Origin: Paenibacillus aestuarii
Lineage (GTDB): Bacteria > Bacillota > Bacilli > Paenibacillales > NBRC-103111
NCBI RefSeq assembly: GCF_027789125.1
Contig: NZ_JAQFVF010000033.1
Coordinates: 248,001-312,000, forward strand
Reading direction: 5' to 3'
Length of the DNA stretch: 64,000 nucleotides
The notes under the pieces were generated by a model, which was not told where the DNA came from, did no database searches, and was given only the letters and a program-made list of their open reading frames with translations. The position numbers were made by a program, and so were the translations under genes. Of this stretch, positions 9,251 to 17,867 are shown piece by piece (within the stretch, counting starts at the first letter, position 1; the number at the start of each line of letters is the position of its first letter).

Positions 9251-10726
9251 ATGGGAGAAAACAGTCTTAAGAAAAAAGTTGTTTCTAGTATGTTTTGGGC
9301 TTTTAGTGAGCGAGTTATGGCGCAAGGTATATCATTTGTTTTGTCGATTATAATTGCAAGACTACTTATGCCAAGCGACTATGGCATTATTGCATTGGTA
9401 ATAGTGTTTATTAATTTAGCAAATGTATTTGTATCAACTGGAATTGGAGAGTCGTTGATTCAAAAAAAAGATGCAGATGATATGGACTTCTCTACAGTTT
9501 TTTATTGTAGTCTTGTTCTGTCTTTATTTTTATATGTTATTTTATTTCTCTTTGCCCCTGATATTGGGCATTTTTATCGAAATGATGAATTAATATGGGT
9601 ATTACGAAGTCTTGCGTTGATAATACCGATAACTTCTATTGGTACAGTCCAACAAGCGTATGTTTCAAAAAAAATGCTGTTCAAGAAATTCTTTTTTTCT
9701 ACACTAGGTGGTACAATAATTTCTGGTTTAACTGGCGTATTAATGGCATACTGCGGTTTGGGTATGTGGTCATTAGTGGCGCAATACTTAATTAATAGTT
9801 TAGTTAATACAATTGTGTTGTTCTTTATCGTTAAATGGAGACCCAAATTACTGTTCTCCATAAATTCTGCGAAAGCTCTGGTGGGATTTGGGTGGAAACT
9901 GGTTGCAGCCAACTTTATTAATACTACCTACGGAGAGCTAAGAAGTTTGATAATTGGTAAGTATTATACAATGGCCGATTTGGCTTATTATAATAGGGGG
10001 AATCAGTTGCCTGGTCTTCTTATTACCAATATTGATACGGCTATTGGTAAAGTTGTATTTCCGGTAATGGCAGAGAGCAATGACGATATTTTTCGTTTAA
10101 AATCTTTAACAAGTCGGGCTATGAAAACCACATCATATATAATTTTCCCACTTATGATAGGACTGATGAGTGTAGCCCATTCTCTAATATTGTTTTTATT
10201 GACGGAAAAATGGCTGTTTTCTGTGCCATATCTACAGATATGTTGTGTTTATTGGTTATTCCAACCAATGCAAACTGCTAATTGGCAGGCAATTAAGGCA
10301 TTGGGACGAAGTGATCTTCTTGTGAGGCTCGAAATAATAAAAAAAATTATTGGTATATCAATGCTTTTGGTTAGCATGAATATTAGTGTCTATGCAATTG
10401 TGGTATCGAATGCTATTTTTGCAGGCATTTCAATGATAATAAATATGATACCTAACAAAAAACTTATGAATTATACTATGATGGAACAATTTCGTGATTT
10501 AGCACCTTCATTAGCATTATCGGTTGTAATGGGAGGGAGTATTTATACTATTACTTGGATTCACCTTCCAGTACCGGTGACACTGCTATTGCAAATACTA
10601 TGTGGTGTGGTAATTTATGTCGGTGGTTCTTTTGTGTTGAAACTCGATAGTTTTAAGTACTTATCAGGCATGGTTTCGAAAACAGTAAAGACTAGATCTC
10701 GAAGAGTTTCCGCTAAATCATATTGA
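9251..10726 (+). CDS. Wzx-type polysaccharide flippase (MOP superfamily)
   Basis: Polytopic membrane protein of 491 residues with about twelve to fourteen helices. The N-terminal segment (KKKVVSSMFWAFSERVMAQG, IIIARLLMPSDYGIIALV) is the typical start of PST-family exporters such as Wzx/TuaB. Expected role: moving undecaprenyl-linked repeat units across the membrane for the polymerase at 5638-6876. A purine-rich ribosome binding site (GAGGGG) precedes the ATG. It is followed 30 bases later by ugd, as in teichuronic-acid and capsule operons. Confidence 0.9.
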   Translation: MGENSLKKKVVSSMFWAFSERVMAQGISFVLSIIIARLLMPSDYGIIALVIVFINLANVFVSTGIGESLIQKKDADDMDFSTVFYCSLVLSLFLYVILFLFAPDIGHFYRNDELIWVLRSLALIIPITSIGTVQQAYVSKKMLFKKFFFSTLGGTIISGLTGVLMAYCGLGMWSLVAQYLINSLVNTIVLFFIVKWRPKLLFSINSAKALVGFGWKLVAANFINTTYGELRSLIIGKYYTMADLAYYNRGNQLPGLLITNIDTAIGKVVFPVMAESNDDIFRLKSLTSRAMKTTSYIIFPLMIGLMSVAHSLILFLLTEKWLFSVPYLQICCVYWLFQPMQTANWQAIKALGRSDLLVRLEIIKKIIGISMLLVSMNISVYAIVVSNAIFAGISMIINMIPNKKLMNYTMMEQFRDLAPSLALSVVMGGSIYTITWIHLPVPVTLLLQILCGVVIYVGGSFVLKLDSFKYLSGMVSKTVKTRSRRVSAKSY

Positions 10727-10756
10727 CATTAATTTCAATTAAGAAGGTGAGCACAC

Positions 10757-12127
10757 ATGTTTAAAATCACTGTAGCAGGAACTGGATACGTCGGCTTAGT
10801 TGCAGGTGTATGTTTTGCTGAGGTCGGGCATCAGGTCACCTGTGTTGATATTGATGAGAATAAAGTAGATTTAATGAAGTCTGGTATATCTCCGATTTAT
10901 GAAGCTGGCTTGGAAGAGCTGATGCAGAAGAATTATGCAGAAGGACGGATCAATTACACGACAGATTATCAATCAGCTTACAGGGATGCGGATGCAATTT
11001 TTATTGGTGTAGGTACTCCAGAACAACCGGATGGTTCTGCGAACCTATCGTACATAGCAACAGTTGCAAGACAAATTGCGGAGTCTTTAGAAAAGGATTG
11101 TTTAGTTGTCGTGAAATCAACTGTTCCGATTGGTACTAATGATAAAGTGGAGCAGTTTATCCGAGATTTTCTAGTTAACGATGTGAATGTGGAAGTGGCT
11201 TCAAATCCGGAATTTTTAGCGCAAGGCTCCGCTGTCCATAACACATTGCATGCAGAACGAATTATTATAGGGACTGAAAGTAAATGGGCTCAAGAGATGC
11301 TTACGCAGATCTATGAGCCTTTTAATTTGCCTATAGTTTCAGTCAACCGGAGATCAGCTGAAATGATTAAGTACGCATCTAATGATTTCCTTGCACTTAA
11401 AATATCGTATATGAATGATATTGCGAACCTTTGTGAGTTGGTGGGAGCAGATATTCAGGATGTTGCAAGGGGAATGAGCTTCGATGATCGAATTGGAAGC
11501 AAGTTTTTAAATGCCGGCATTGGTTATGGAGGGTCATGTTTCCCTAAGGATACCAAGGCATTGGAGTATATTGCTAGGCAACAGGGATATGAGTTAAAGA
11601 CTGTTAAGGCAGCTATTGAAGTTAACAAAGAGCAAAAGACGATCTTATATAAGAAGGCCAGTAAAAGACTTATCACGTTTAATGGCCTCAAGGTAGCGGT
11701 ACTTGGACTGACGTTTAAGCCAGGAACAGATGATTTGAGAGAAGCAGCGTCTCTTGAGAATATTCCTTTGTTACTGGAGCAAGGTGCAGACGTGTATGCA
11801 TATGATCCTGTTGGCGCGGAAAACTTTGCTAAGGCATATCCGGATGGTAAGAATCGAAAGGGTAGTATCACATATGTTAATGATATTGAAAAGGCTTTAG
11901 AAGGAGCAAACGTCTGTTTTATTTTCACTGAATGGGGAGAGGTGAAAGCATTATCCCCCCTAATTTATAAGAATCTAATGAGGACTCCTCTGGTTTACGA
12001 CGGAAGGAATATCTACAACGTTGCGCAAATGCAAGAGGCAGGGGTAGAGTATCATTCAGTTGGAAGAAAGCCTGCAAGTAAAGAAGAAACAAGGGAGTCG
12101 AAAAAGATTGAATATCAATACTCTTGA
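10757..12127 (+). CDS. ugd: UDP-glucose 6-dehydrogenase
   Basis: Oxidises UDP-glucose to UDP-glucuronate with two NAD+. The N-terminal Rossmann motif is GTGYVGLVAGVCFAEVGH; then VGTPEQPDGSANLSY, STVPIGTND, the central ASNPEFLAQGSAVHN, and the catalytic cysteine region GIGYGGSCFPKDTKAL; the C-terminal domain has VLGLTFKPGTDDLREAASL. 456 residues, normal length. It overlaps the next gene by about 20 bases, and the epimerase there is expected to use its product. UDP-glucuronate makes the polymer acidic. Confidence 0.95.
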   Translation: MFKITVAGTGYVGLVAGVCFAEVGHQVTCVDIDENKVDLMKSGISPIYEAGLEELMQKNYAEGRINYTTDYQSAYRDADAIFIGVGTPEQPDGSANLSYIATVARQIAESLEKDCLVVVKSTVPIGTNDKVEQFIRDFLVNDVNVEVASNPEFLAQGSAVHNTLHAERIIIGTESKWAQEMLTQIYEPFNLPIVSVNRRSAEMIKYASNDFLALKISYMNDIANLCELVGADIQDVARGMSFDDRIGSKFLNAGIGYGGSCFPKDTKALEYIARQQGYELKTVKAAIEVNKEQKTILYKKASKRLITFNGLKVAVLGLTFKPGTDDLREAASLENIPLLLEQGADVYAYDPVGAENFAKAYPDGKNRKGSITYVNDIEKALEGANVCFIFTEWGEVKALSPLIYKNLMRTPLVYDGRNIYNVAQMQEAGVEYHSVGRKPASKEETRESKKIEYQYS

Positions 12128-13139
12128 TACAAATAAAACATTCTTAATCACCGGTGCTGCAGGGTTCATCGGATTTCATCTATCTAAGAGACTCTTAAAT
12201 CAAGGATGTCGAGTAATAGCAATTGACAATATCAATGACTATTATGATGTAAACCTTAAGAATTCACGACTAGATGTTCTTAAGCCTTTTGAGAACTTTA
12301 CTTTTATCAAAGCTGATATCGCAGATAGGCTCATGATTAATCAGGTTTTTGAGGAGTATCGGCCGGATATTGTTGTTAACTTGGCAGCACAAGCCGGTGT
12401 GAGGTATTCGATTGAGAACCCGGATGCCTATATAAGCAGCAATATCATTGGCTTTTATAACATACTTGAGGCTTGTAGACATTATCCAGTAGCTCATCTT
12501 CTCTATGCTTCTTCAAGCTCGGTTTATGGGGCCAATAAAAAAGTCCCATTTGAGGAAACAGACATAGTGGATAGTCCTGTATCACTTTATGCCGCAACAA
12601 AAAAGTCAAATGAATTAATGGCGCATACCTATAGCCATCTTTATCAAATTCCTGCGACTGGGCTCCGATTTTTTACTGTATATGGGCCATTAGGACGGCC
12701 TGATATGGCTTACTTTGGGTTCACACAGCAATATTTTTCTGAAGAACCAATTAAGATCTTTAACAATGGTGATTTCAACCAAGATTTGTATCGTGATTTT
12801 ACATACATCGATGATATTGTAGAGGGAATTGAACGACTTCTTGGTAACCCTCCTAACACTAAAGATAATGCTCTTCATAGAGTCTTTAATATTGGAAATA
12901 ACACGCCTGAGAAACTGATGACTTTTATTGAAACTTTAGAGAAGTGCTTGAGCAATTCATTAAGAAGAGAAGTTATATTTAAAAAATCATTCGAACCGAT
13001 AAAACCGGGTGACGTACCTGCAACTTATGCCTCAACTGAATTACTAGAAAAAGCTATAGATTTTAAGCCTAAGACCTCAATACAAGAAGGCTTACAAAGA
13101 TTTACGGATTGGTATTGTGAGTATTATAAAGTGAAATAG
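12108..13139 (+). CDS. UDP-glucuronate 4-epimerase / NAD-dependent epimerase
   Basis: Extended short-chain dehydrogenase of about 343 residues. FLITGAAGFIGFHLSKRLL is the glycine-rich NAD site, NLAAQAGVRYSIENP and ASSSSVYGANKKVPF follow, and the catalytic pair is in SLYAATKKSNE (Y-x3-K). The pattern VDNINDYYD-like (here IDNINDYYDVNLKNSRLD) and GLRFFTVYGPLGRPDMAYF are characteristic of UDP-GlcA 4-epimerases (Cap1J/LspL), giving UDP-galacturonate. Start TTG 12108 has AAGGGA upstream and overlaps ugd by 20 bases. Position right after ugd supports this substrate. Confidence 0.88.
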   Translation: MNINTLDTNKTFLITGAAGFIGFHLSKRLLNQGCRVIAIDNINDYYDVNLKNSRLDVLKPFENFTFIKADIADRLMINQVFEEYRPDIVVNLAAQAGVRYSIENPDAYISSNIIGFYNILEACRHYPVAHLLYASSSSVYGANKKVPFEETDIVDSPVSLYAATKKSNELMAHTYSHLYQIPATGLRFFTVYGPLGRPDMAYFGFTQQYFSEEPIKIFNNGDFNQDLYRDFTYIDDIVEGIERLLGNPPNTKDNALHRVFNIGNNTPEKLMTFIETLEKCLSNSLRREVIFKKSFEPIKPGDVPATYASTELLEKAIDFKPKTSIQEGLQRFTDWYCEYYKVK

Positions 13140-13155
13140 TGTGAGGAGGGATTCT

Positions 13156-14529
13156 ATGAAGCTGGTTTTATTATCTGGCGGCTCAGGCAAACGCTTATGG
13201 CCTTTATCAAACGACTCTCGCTCTAAGCAGTTTCTCAAAGTACTGGACAATCAACAGCACGACCATGAATCGATGGTTCAAAGGGTTTGGGGCCAGCTGC
13301 AGGCTGCAGGTTTGGAACACGACTCGGTGATTGCCACGGGAAACGCGCAAGTAGATATGATCCAGAGCCAACTGGGGAATAACGTGTCCCTCATTGTAGA
13401 GCCGGAGCGAAGAGATACGTTTCCAGCGATTGCTTTGGCAGCAACCTATTTATACTCCATGAGGGAAACCAGCCTAAACGAAGTTGTCGTTATTTTACCA
13501 GTGGATCCTTATGTGGAGAACGGTTTTTTTGAAAAGGTAAAAGAGCTTGAAGGCGCCATCTCACAATCCGATGCGGATCTTGCTTTGATTGGCGTGAAGC
13601 CTACGTATCCATCTTCCAAATATGGCTATATCATTCCCGAGCATCAGGTCGCCGGCCATTCGTATGTCAAAGTAAGTCATTTTAAAGAGAAACCCCAAGA
13701 AGACCAAGCGAAGATCTTGATCGAACAAGATGCGCTTTGGAATTGTGGGGTTTTTGCTTTTAAATTGGACTATTTAATTAATCTGCTGATTGAGAAAGGT
13801 CTCCCAATTCAATATGAAGAGCTCCTCAAGCAATATGGCAGGCTGGATAAGATCAGTTTTGACTACGAAGTCGTTGAAAAAGCGAATCATATTGTGACGC
13901 TTCCTTATGATGGGTATTGGAAGGATCTGGGTACTTGGAACACGCTAACGGAAGAGATGGCAGCGAATGTCATGGGCAAAGGCATGATGAGCTCAGATTC
14001 GTCGAATACCCATATCGTGAATGAGTTGGATATTCCTGTTACGGTGCTTGGTTTATCAAATGTTGTCGTTGCCGCAAGTGCGGATGGCATTCTCGTCACC
14101 GAGAAGAGCGCGAGCCCTCGGATTAAGGAAATTCTGGGCAGTTATGATGAAAGACCTATGTATGAAGAGCGGCGTTGGGGCTGGTATAAAGTGCTGGATT
14201 ATTCACGGCATTGCCCGGGGCAAGAAGTGTTGACCAAGCGGATTTGCATTACAGCCGGTAAAAATTCCAGTTATCAAATTCATTACAAGCGAAGCGAAGT
14301 GTGGACGTTCACGAAAGGGGAGGGCGACATTGTGATCAATGATCGCTTGATTCCGGTTAAAGCGGGGGACGTCTGGCATATCCCTGTCGGTACGAAGCAT
14401 GCCGTTAGAGCGAGTTCGGACCTGGAGTTTATTGAGGTGCAAAGCGGCAGTGAGCTCGTCGAAGAGGATATTAGCCGATTGTTAATGACCTGGGATGAGA
14501 TTAAAAATCATTGTTTAAGCAAGCTATAA
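13156..14529 (+). CDS. manC: mannose-1-phosphate guanylyltransferase / mannose-6-phosphate isomerase-type protein
   Basis: Makes GDP-mannose from mannose-1-phosphate and GTP. LSGGSGKRLWPLSNDSRSKQ is the pyrophosphorylase signature and VSHFKEKPQ matches the conserved FKEKP catalytic motif; ILPVDPYVEN follows the nucleotide site. The C-terminal ~110 residues form a cupin (RICITAGKNSSYQIHYKRSE, GDVWHIPVGTKHAVRA) as in bifunctional type II enzymes. Start ATG 13156 follows GAGGAGGG. About 457 residues. The DNA is distinctly more GC-rich than the upstream transferases, marking the change from variable to conserved part of the locus. Confidence 0.9.
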   Translation: MKLVLLSGGSGKRLWPLSNDSRSKQFLKVLDNQQHDHESMVQRVWGQLQAAGLEHDSVIATGNAQVDMIQSQLGNNVSLIVEPERRDTFPAIALAATYLYSMRETSLNEVVVILPVDPYVENGFFEKVKELEGAISQSDADLALIGVKPTYPSSKYGYIIPEHQVAGHSYVKVSHFKEKPQEDQAKILIEQDALWNCGVFAFKLDYLINLLIEKGLPIQYEELLKQYGRLDKISFDYEVVEKANHIVTLPYDGYWKDLGTWNTLTEEMAANVMGKGMMSSDSSNTHIVNELDIPVTVLGLSNVVVAASADGILVTEKSASPRIKEILGSYDERPMYEERRWGWYKVLDYSRHCPGQEVLTKRICITAGKNSSYQIHYKRSEVWTFTKGEGDIVINDRLIPVKAGDVWHIPVGTKHAVRASSDLEFIEVQSGSELVEEDISRLLMTWDEIKNHCLSKL

Positions 14530-14536
14530 GAAGCGG

Positions 14537-15598
14537 GTGAAGCCCTTGAAGTATTTGAAGTCTTTGAAACGGTGGCAGAGGTGGTTGTTAGGTATAAGTA
14601 GTGCATGTGCACTGCTTGTTCTAACAGCTGCCTCTGTCTTTTATTATCAAATTCATTCCATACAAGTTGACGATATTTTGCAAAGGCATCTAGTCCAACA
14701 AAGTTCAGGACCGGATTCCTCAACAAAAGCGGAGAGTCAGTCCTCGTCAGAACAAGCTAATGAGAAAAAGGAACAGACGCTGCCCTCCGTTTTGACGGCG
14801 CCCGTCGATAAAGCAAATCAGTTCGCGAGCAAACCTATTAAGACACAGGACGCATTGGATGTAGCAGCCATTCTATTGAAAGCCGGCTTGAGCTTGAAAG
14901 AGGTCTATTATTTGACAGGCCAAGCGGATAATAATCTGCCCAATGAGCAGAAGCAGAAGATTCGGGATATGCTTCTTTCCAAACTCTCCCCAGATGAGAT
15001 TAAAGCGCTGCGCTCAATCACCAAACCATATGGGAAAGGTCTTCTGATTCTGGATCCCAACTACCCCATCGAAATGGTAGGCGTGGAAGATCCTGCGGAG
15101 CGGAAAAGAATTCAGAAGGAACTGCAGGACAAGAAAAAAGCCGAACACAGTGCTCCTGCCAAAGATCAGGAAGAGAAGCCCGCAGAGGTGGCAACAGTAC
15201 CGATATCAACATCAACACCAGCATCACCATCGCCAACACCGGATAGCCGGCCGCAGCCTGCTTCGGATCCTGCTGTCGTTGCTGTCTACACGGCTAAGCT
15301 GGAGTCGCTGAAAACGAGCTGCCAAGGCGACATTAATAGTCTAGTTTCCAATGTGGTAGGTGCGAAGAAGGCGAATAAAGATTTGGGTTTGAAAGAGCTG
15401 CAAGGTATGTTCATGCAAAAGTTTGTCGATGCTGAAGCTAGGTGCGACTCCGGCTTTAACGGAATTCTAGCGGATGCGACGCAAGCAGGAGTCGACTCTA
15501 GAGAGATCGATGGCTGGAAGCAAGCCTATCATGCAATGAAGCAAAGCGCGCAGAACGGCGCTATTGCGCAAATCGAGAAAGCTTTTTCAAATAAGTAG
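14537..15598 (+). CDS. membrane-anchored protein of unknown function with Pro/Ser/Thr linker
   Basis: Not recognised. A basic N-terminus (KSLKRWQRW) is followed by one membrane segment (residues ~17-38, LLGISSACALLVLTAASVFY), so the remaining ~310 residues are probably outside. There is a helical, charged part (residues ~90-200), a linker of Ser, Thr and Pro (ISTSTPASPSPTPDSRPQPA, ~residues 223-245), and a C-terminal ~90-residue helical domain with two cysteines ending IDGWKQAYHAMKQS. That last domain resembles the C-terminus of the secreted protein at 16664-17686. GTG 14537 is the assumed start; TTG 14546 is possible. It sits 7 bases after manC and 32 before the VanZ gene, so it is probably in the EPS operon. 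Confidence 0.65.
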   Translation: MKPLKYLKSLKRWQRWLLGISSACALLVLTAASVFYYQIHSIQVDDILQRHLVQQSSGPDSSTKAESQSSSEQANEKKEQTLPSVLTAPVDKANQFASKPIKTQDALDVAAILLKAGLSLKEVYYLTGQADNNLPNEQKQKIRDMLLSKLSPDEIKALRSITKPYGKGLLILDPNYPIEMVGVEDPAERKRIQKELQDKKKAEHSAPAKDQEEKPAEVATVPISTSTPASPSPTPDSRPQPASDPAVVAVYTAKLESLKTSCQGDINSLVSNVVGAKKANKDLGLKELQGMFMQKFVDAEARCDSGFNGILADATQAGVDSREIDGWKQAYHAMKQSAQNGAIAQIEKAFSNK

Positions 15599-15630
15599 TA
15601 AAAGGGTATAAGAATAGTAGGTGATTCAAC

Positions 15631-16161
15631 TTGTCAGGACAACCAAGCGCTCTGAAGGTTCTATTGTATTTGATTCCGGTGCTTATTTGCTGCGGCATCA
15701 TCTTTGGCTTATCGTCGCAAACCCATCAGCAGCAGGATATTACGCCATGGATTAAGAAGGAAGTTTCCGATAAAGCGATAAAAACCTATTTCTCTGGCAC
15801 AAGCTTTAATTACGGCTCTCAGAAGGTAAGTTTGAAGTCAGGGAGTCCCAGTTCATTCGTCGAGTTCTTCATTCGCAAGTTTGCTCATTTAACGATATAT
15901 GGCTTGCTAGGATTGCTGACCACCCGTCTCTTTAAGGCTCTGACGCGTTGGGCAGTTAGCTGGAATTTTCTCTACAGTGTGCTCCTCTGTGCGGCGTATG
16001 CGGCTTCGGACGAATATCATCAGAGCTTCATTGCAGGGAGAACGTCAAGACCTGCAGACGTCGTTCTGGATACGGTGGGGGCGGCGTTAGGGATTCTCAT
16101 CTATCATTCTTTATCTTTGGCCGTGCGAGTGATGCGCAAAAGAAAAGCAGCTGAATGGTAG
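15631..16161 (+). CDS. VanZ family membrane protein
   Basis: Small polytopic membrane protein of 176 residues. The VanZ fold is recognisable: an N-terminal helix ending IIFGLSSQTHQQ, then FFIRKFAHLTIYGLLGLLTT, and the conserved DEYHQSFIAGRTSRPADVVLD before a last helix. Members are linked to teicoplanin resistance and to cell-surface polymer loci, but the biochemical activity is not known. Start TTG 15631 with TAGGTGA upstream. Last gene of the + strand run before the riboswitch. Confidence 0.85.
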   Translation: MSGQPSALKVLLYLIPVLICCGIIFGLSSQTHQQQDITPWIKKEVSDKAIKTYFSGTSFNYGSQKVSLKSGSPSSFVEFFIRKFAHLTIYGLLGLLTTRLFKALTRWAVSWNFLYSVLLCAAYAASDEYHQSFIAGRTSRPADVVLDTVGAALGILIYHSLSLAVRVMRKRKAAEW

Positions 16162-16190
16162 AGAATCGTATAGCTTTTGTTAACTTTATT

Positions 16191-16199
16191 TGCTACAAT
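16191..16199 (+). promoter_or_regulatory. extended -10 promoter element upstream of the riboswitch
   Basis: TGCTACAAT fits an extended -10 (TGn-TACAAT) sigma-A element and would start transcription about 15 bases before the P1 helix of the c-di-GMP aptamer. No good -35 hexamer is seen at 17 bases. Confidence 0.45.
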
Positions 16200-16220
16200 T
16201 ATCCTATTAATGGATATGCG

Positions 16221-16340
16221 CATAAATCGTACGATAATGGCAAAGCTGGTGAAAACCAGTGACGCAAAGCTAGAGGGACTACATTGGGCTTCCCAACATG
16301 TCAGCCAGCTACCGGATACGGGCCTCCGTGTGATTTTATG
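16221..16340 (+). ncRNA. cyclic-di-GMP-I (GEMM-I) riboswitch
   Basis: The aptamer core is recognisable: ATGGCAAAGC, a P2 hairpin CTGGT-GAAA-ACCAG (16246-16259) with a GAAA tetraloop, then GTGACGCAAAGCTAGAGG, and further on TCAGCCAGCTACCGG (16301-16315), as in GEMM-I RNAs. The outer P1 helix is formed by CATAAATC (16221-16228) and GATTTTATG (16332-16340). It lies in the leader of the 60-residue membrane protein gene and about 60 bases after the VanZ gene. The ligand assignment follows from the family; binding is not shown here. Confidence 0.88.
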
Positions 16341-16368
16341 TAGAACAAGTACATGTACGCACATTTTT
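16329..16368 (+). terminator. candidate expression-platform terminator of the riboswitch
   Basis: TGTG (16329-16332) and TATGTA can pair with TACATG and CACA (16360-16363), followed by TTTTT. The 5' arm uses the same GATTTTATG that closes the aptamer P1 helix, so ligand-bound P1 and this hairpin exclude each other. That geometry predicts an ON switch: c-di-GMP prevents termination. The stem has an internal loop and is only moderately strong, so translational control is an alternative. Confidence 0.45.
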
Positions 16369-16386
16369 CTTAGGAGGTAGATGATC

Positions 16387-16569
16387 ATGTGGTTACTTAT
16401 TCTGTCGATCATTTGGTTCGTCGTTAGTTTGTTTTTTCTTTGTTTATTCGTAACGGCCAAGCGAGCAGATCAGAAAGCGGAAGCCATGTTCTTGGACACG
16501 AAGCGTGACGATGAGATGCTAAACTACGATGAAGAGAGTGAAATGATAGGAAAGATTTGCTTAACTTAA
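16387..16569 (+). CDS. 60-residue single-span membrane protein under riboswitch control
   Basis: No family recognised. The first ~24 residues (WLLILSIIWFVVSLFFLCLF) are one membrane helix; the remaining ~35 residues are hydrophilic and acidic (KRADQKAEAMF, TKRDDEMLNYDEESEM), probably cytoplasmic or surface exposed. TAGGAGG at 16371-16377 is 9 bases before ATG 16387 and only 3 before the in-frame ATG 16381, so 16387 is preferred. It is the only gene between the c-di-GMP riboswitch and a terminator, so it is the direct target of the switch. Confidence 0.7.
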   Translation: MWLLILSIIWFVVSLFFLCLFVTAKRADQKAEAMFLDTKRDDEMLNYDEESEMIGKICLT

Positions 16570-16582
16570 CAATGGTAGTCCA

Positions 16583-16607
16583 AGCGCCCTTATGGGCGCT
16601 TTTTTTA
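16583..16607 (+). terminator. intrinsic terminator after the small membrane protein gene
   Basis: AGCGCCC-TTAT-GGGCGCT followed by a run of T. It ends the riboswitch transcript and separates it from the next gene. Confidence 0.85.
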
Positions 16608-16663
16608 TGGCGATAAAGCCATATTAGATTACATGAATACATTGAATATGAGGTGTGCCAGTC

Positions 16664-17686
16664 ATGAAAGCGAGTCGTAAAGTGAAAGCAGCAGTAGGAT
16701 TAACAGCAGCATTGGTTATGGGGATCAGCACGCAAGCTTTTGCAGCGCAGGATGCTGTTGAAGTGAGCGTGTACCAAGTACCTATGCATTTTGTGTTTGA
16801 CGGGAAGGAGTATGCGCCGCCGGAAGGGCAGCAGGGGTTTATCTATGAAGGCAGCACCTATGTGCCGCTGCGATTCATCTCTTATTCCCTGGGCAAAGCG
16901 GTGAAATGGGATGGCGATTCGTACACGGTTTCGGTTTCGGAGCCGAAGGATGCGGACAAGGTCACGATCGATGAGTATAAAATGAATTCGCGGGTTGAGA
17001 ACTCGAATATCGCTAAAATCGATAAATCCAGCCTCGTTCCAAGTACGCTGCAGGCGTATAAAGAGAACGTTTCTTTTATATTTGATGGTGCAGAAAAGAA
17101 AATCGGCGGAGACCTGCCGAGCTACATTATTGACGGCAGTCTGTACGTTCCCATGCGCTTCTTCTCGGAATCGGTCGGAAAAACGATCAACTGGGACCCG
17201 GACACTTACAGTGTGTCCGCGAATACCGCTGCAAGCACAGATCCGAAGCAGCCTGAAGTAAAACCGGTGACACCGCCAGCCACACCGGCGGCACCAGCAG
17301 CGCCAGCAGCTCCAACGACTCCTGCCGTAGGCGGCGGAAGTGCGGGCGGTGGCGGAGGTGCAGGCGCACCATCGACATCGAATCCGTCGTATGATTCGAT
17401 CACGTCGGCAGCGGAAGCGAAGCTTCAGCAATTGAAGGAAGAGGACAGGGTTGCGTTTACCGCTTTATATCAAGACTATCTGGATCATGCGAATGATCCT
17501 GCAGCTAAAGCAGCGATCAAACAGCAAGTCATCTCCAAATTAGCGGAATCCGACAGCAAGTTTGCGCAAATCATTAGTGACACCCAATCCAAGCTAGAAT
17601 CGAACCAATACGATACGAGCGTTATTGATTCCTATAAACAGGCTTATCAAGACGAGAGCGATCCGATTCGGAGCGTGGTTCATTAA
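16664..17686 (+). CDS. secreted copper-amine-oxidase-N-like (stalk) domain protein
   Basis: Exported protein of 340 residues. The signal peptide is basic then hydrophobic (KASRKVKAAVGLTAALVMG) with a cut after AQAFA-like STQAFA. Two copies of the Cu_amine_oxidN1/stalk repeat follow: FDGKEY...GSTYVPLRFISYSLGKAVKWD and FDGAEK...GSLYVPMRFFSESVGKTINWD (residues ~45-90 and ~140-190). Then a Pro/Ala/Gly-rich linker and a C-terminal helical domain ending VIDSYKQAYQDES, which resembles the C-terminus of the protein at 14537-15598. No catalytic amine-oxidase domain is present. ATG 16664 has GAGGTG 8 bases upstream. Probably cell-surface associated. Confidence 0.8.
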   Translation: MKASRKVKAAVGLTAALVMGISTQAFAAQDAVEVSVYQVPMHFVFDGKEYAPPEGQQGFIYEGSTYVPLRFISYSLGKAVKWDGDSYTVSVSEPKDADKVTIDEYKMNSRVENSNIAKIDKSSLVPSTLQAYKENVSFIFDGAEKKIGGDLPSYIIDGSLYVPMRFFSESVGKTINWDPDTYSVSANTAASTDPKQPEVKPVTPPATPAAPAAPAAPTTPAVGGGSAGGGGGAGAPSTSNPSYDSITSAAEAKLQQLKEEDRVAFTALYQDYLDHANDPAAKAAIKQQVISKLAESDSKFAQIISDTQSKLESNQYDTSVIDSYKQAYQDESDPIRSVVH

Positions 17687-17709
17687 CAGCCAGGAAGCCA
17701 GTTCAACCG

Positions 17710-17748
17710 CCGGGGGACTTTTCATGATGAAAAGCCCCCGGTTTTTTT
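17710..17748 (+). terminator. strong intrinsic terminator
   Basis: CCGGGGG ... CTTTTCATGATGAAAAG ... CCCCCGG followed by seven T; an almost perfect long stem just after the stalk-domain gene. Confidence 0.92.
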
Positions 17749-17776
17749 GCGTTTTCAGTATTTTCATGAAAACCCC

Positions 17777-17805
17777 TTGATAAGTTACGATTTGTATCAT
17801 ATAAT
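17777..17805 (+). promoter_or_regulatory. sigma-A promoter
   Basis: TTGATA (17777-17782), 17-base spacer, TATAAT (17800-17805), in an AT-rich stretch 63 bases before the start of the small Cys-rich protein gene. Confidence 0.75.
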
Positions 17806-17867
17806 AAATATATAATACATAATGTAACACGAAGCGACAATTGTTTCGATGTTGAGGGGGATGTTTG

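Noticed and set aside
16700..17431. Long - strand ORF of 243 codons
   Set aside because: Shadow of the stalk-domain gene; Arg/Cys-rich low-quality protein without ribosome binding site.
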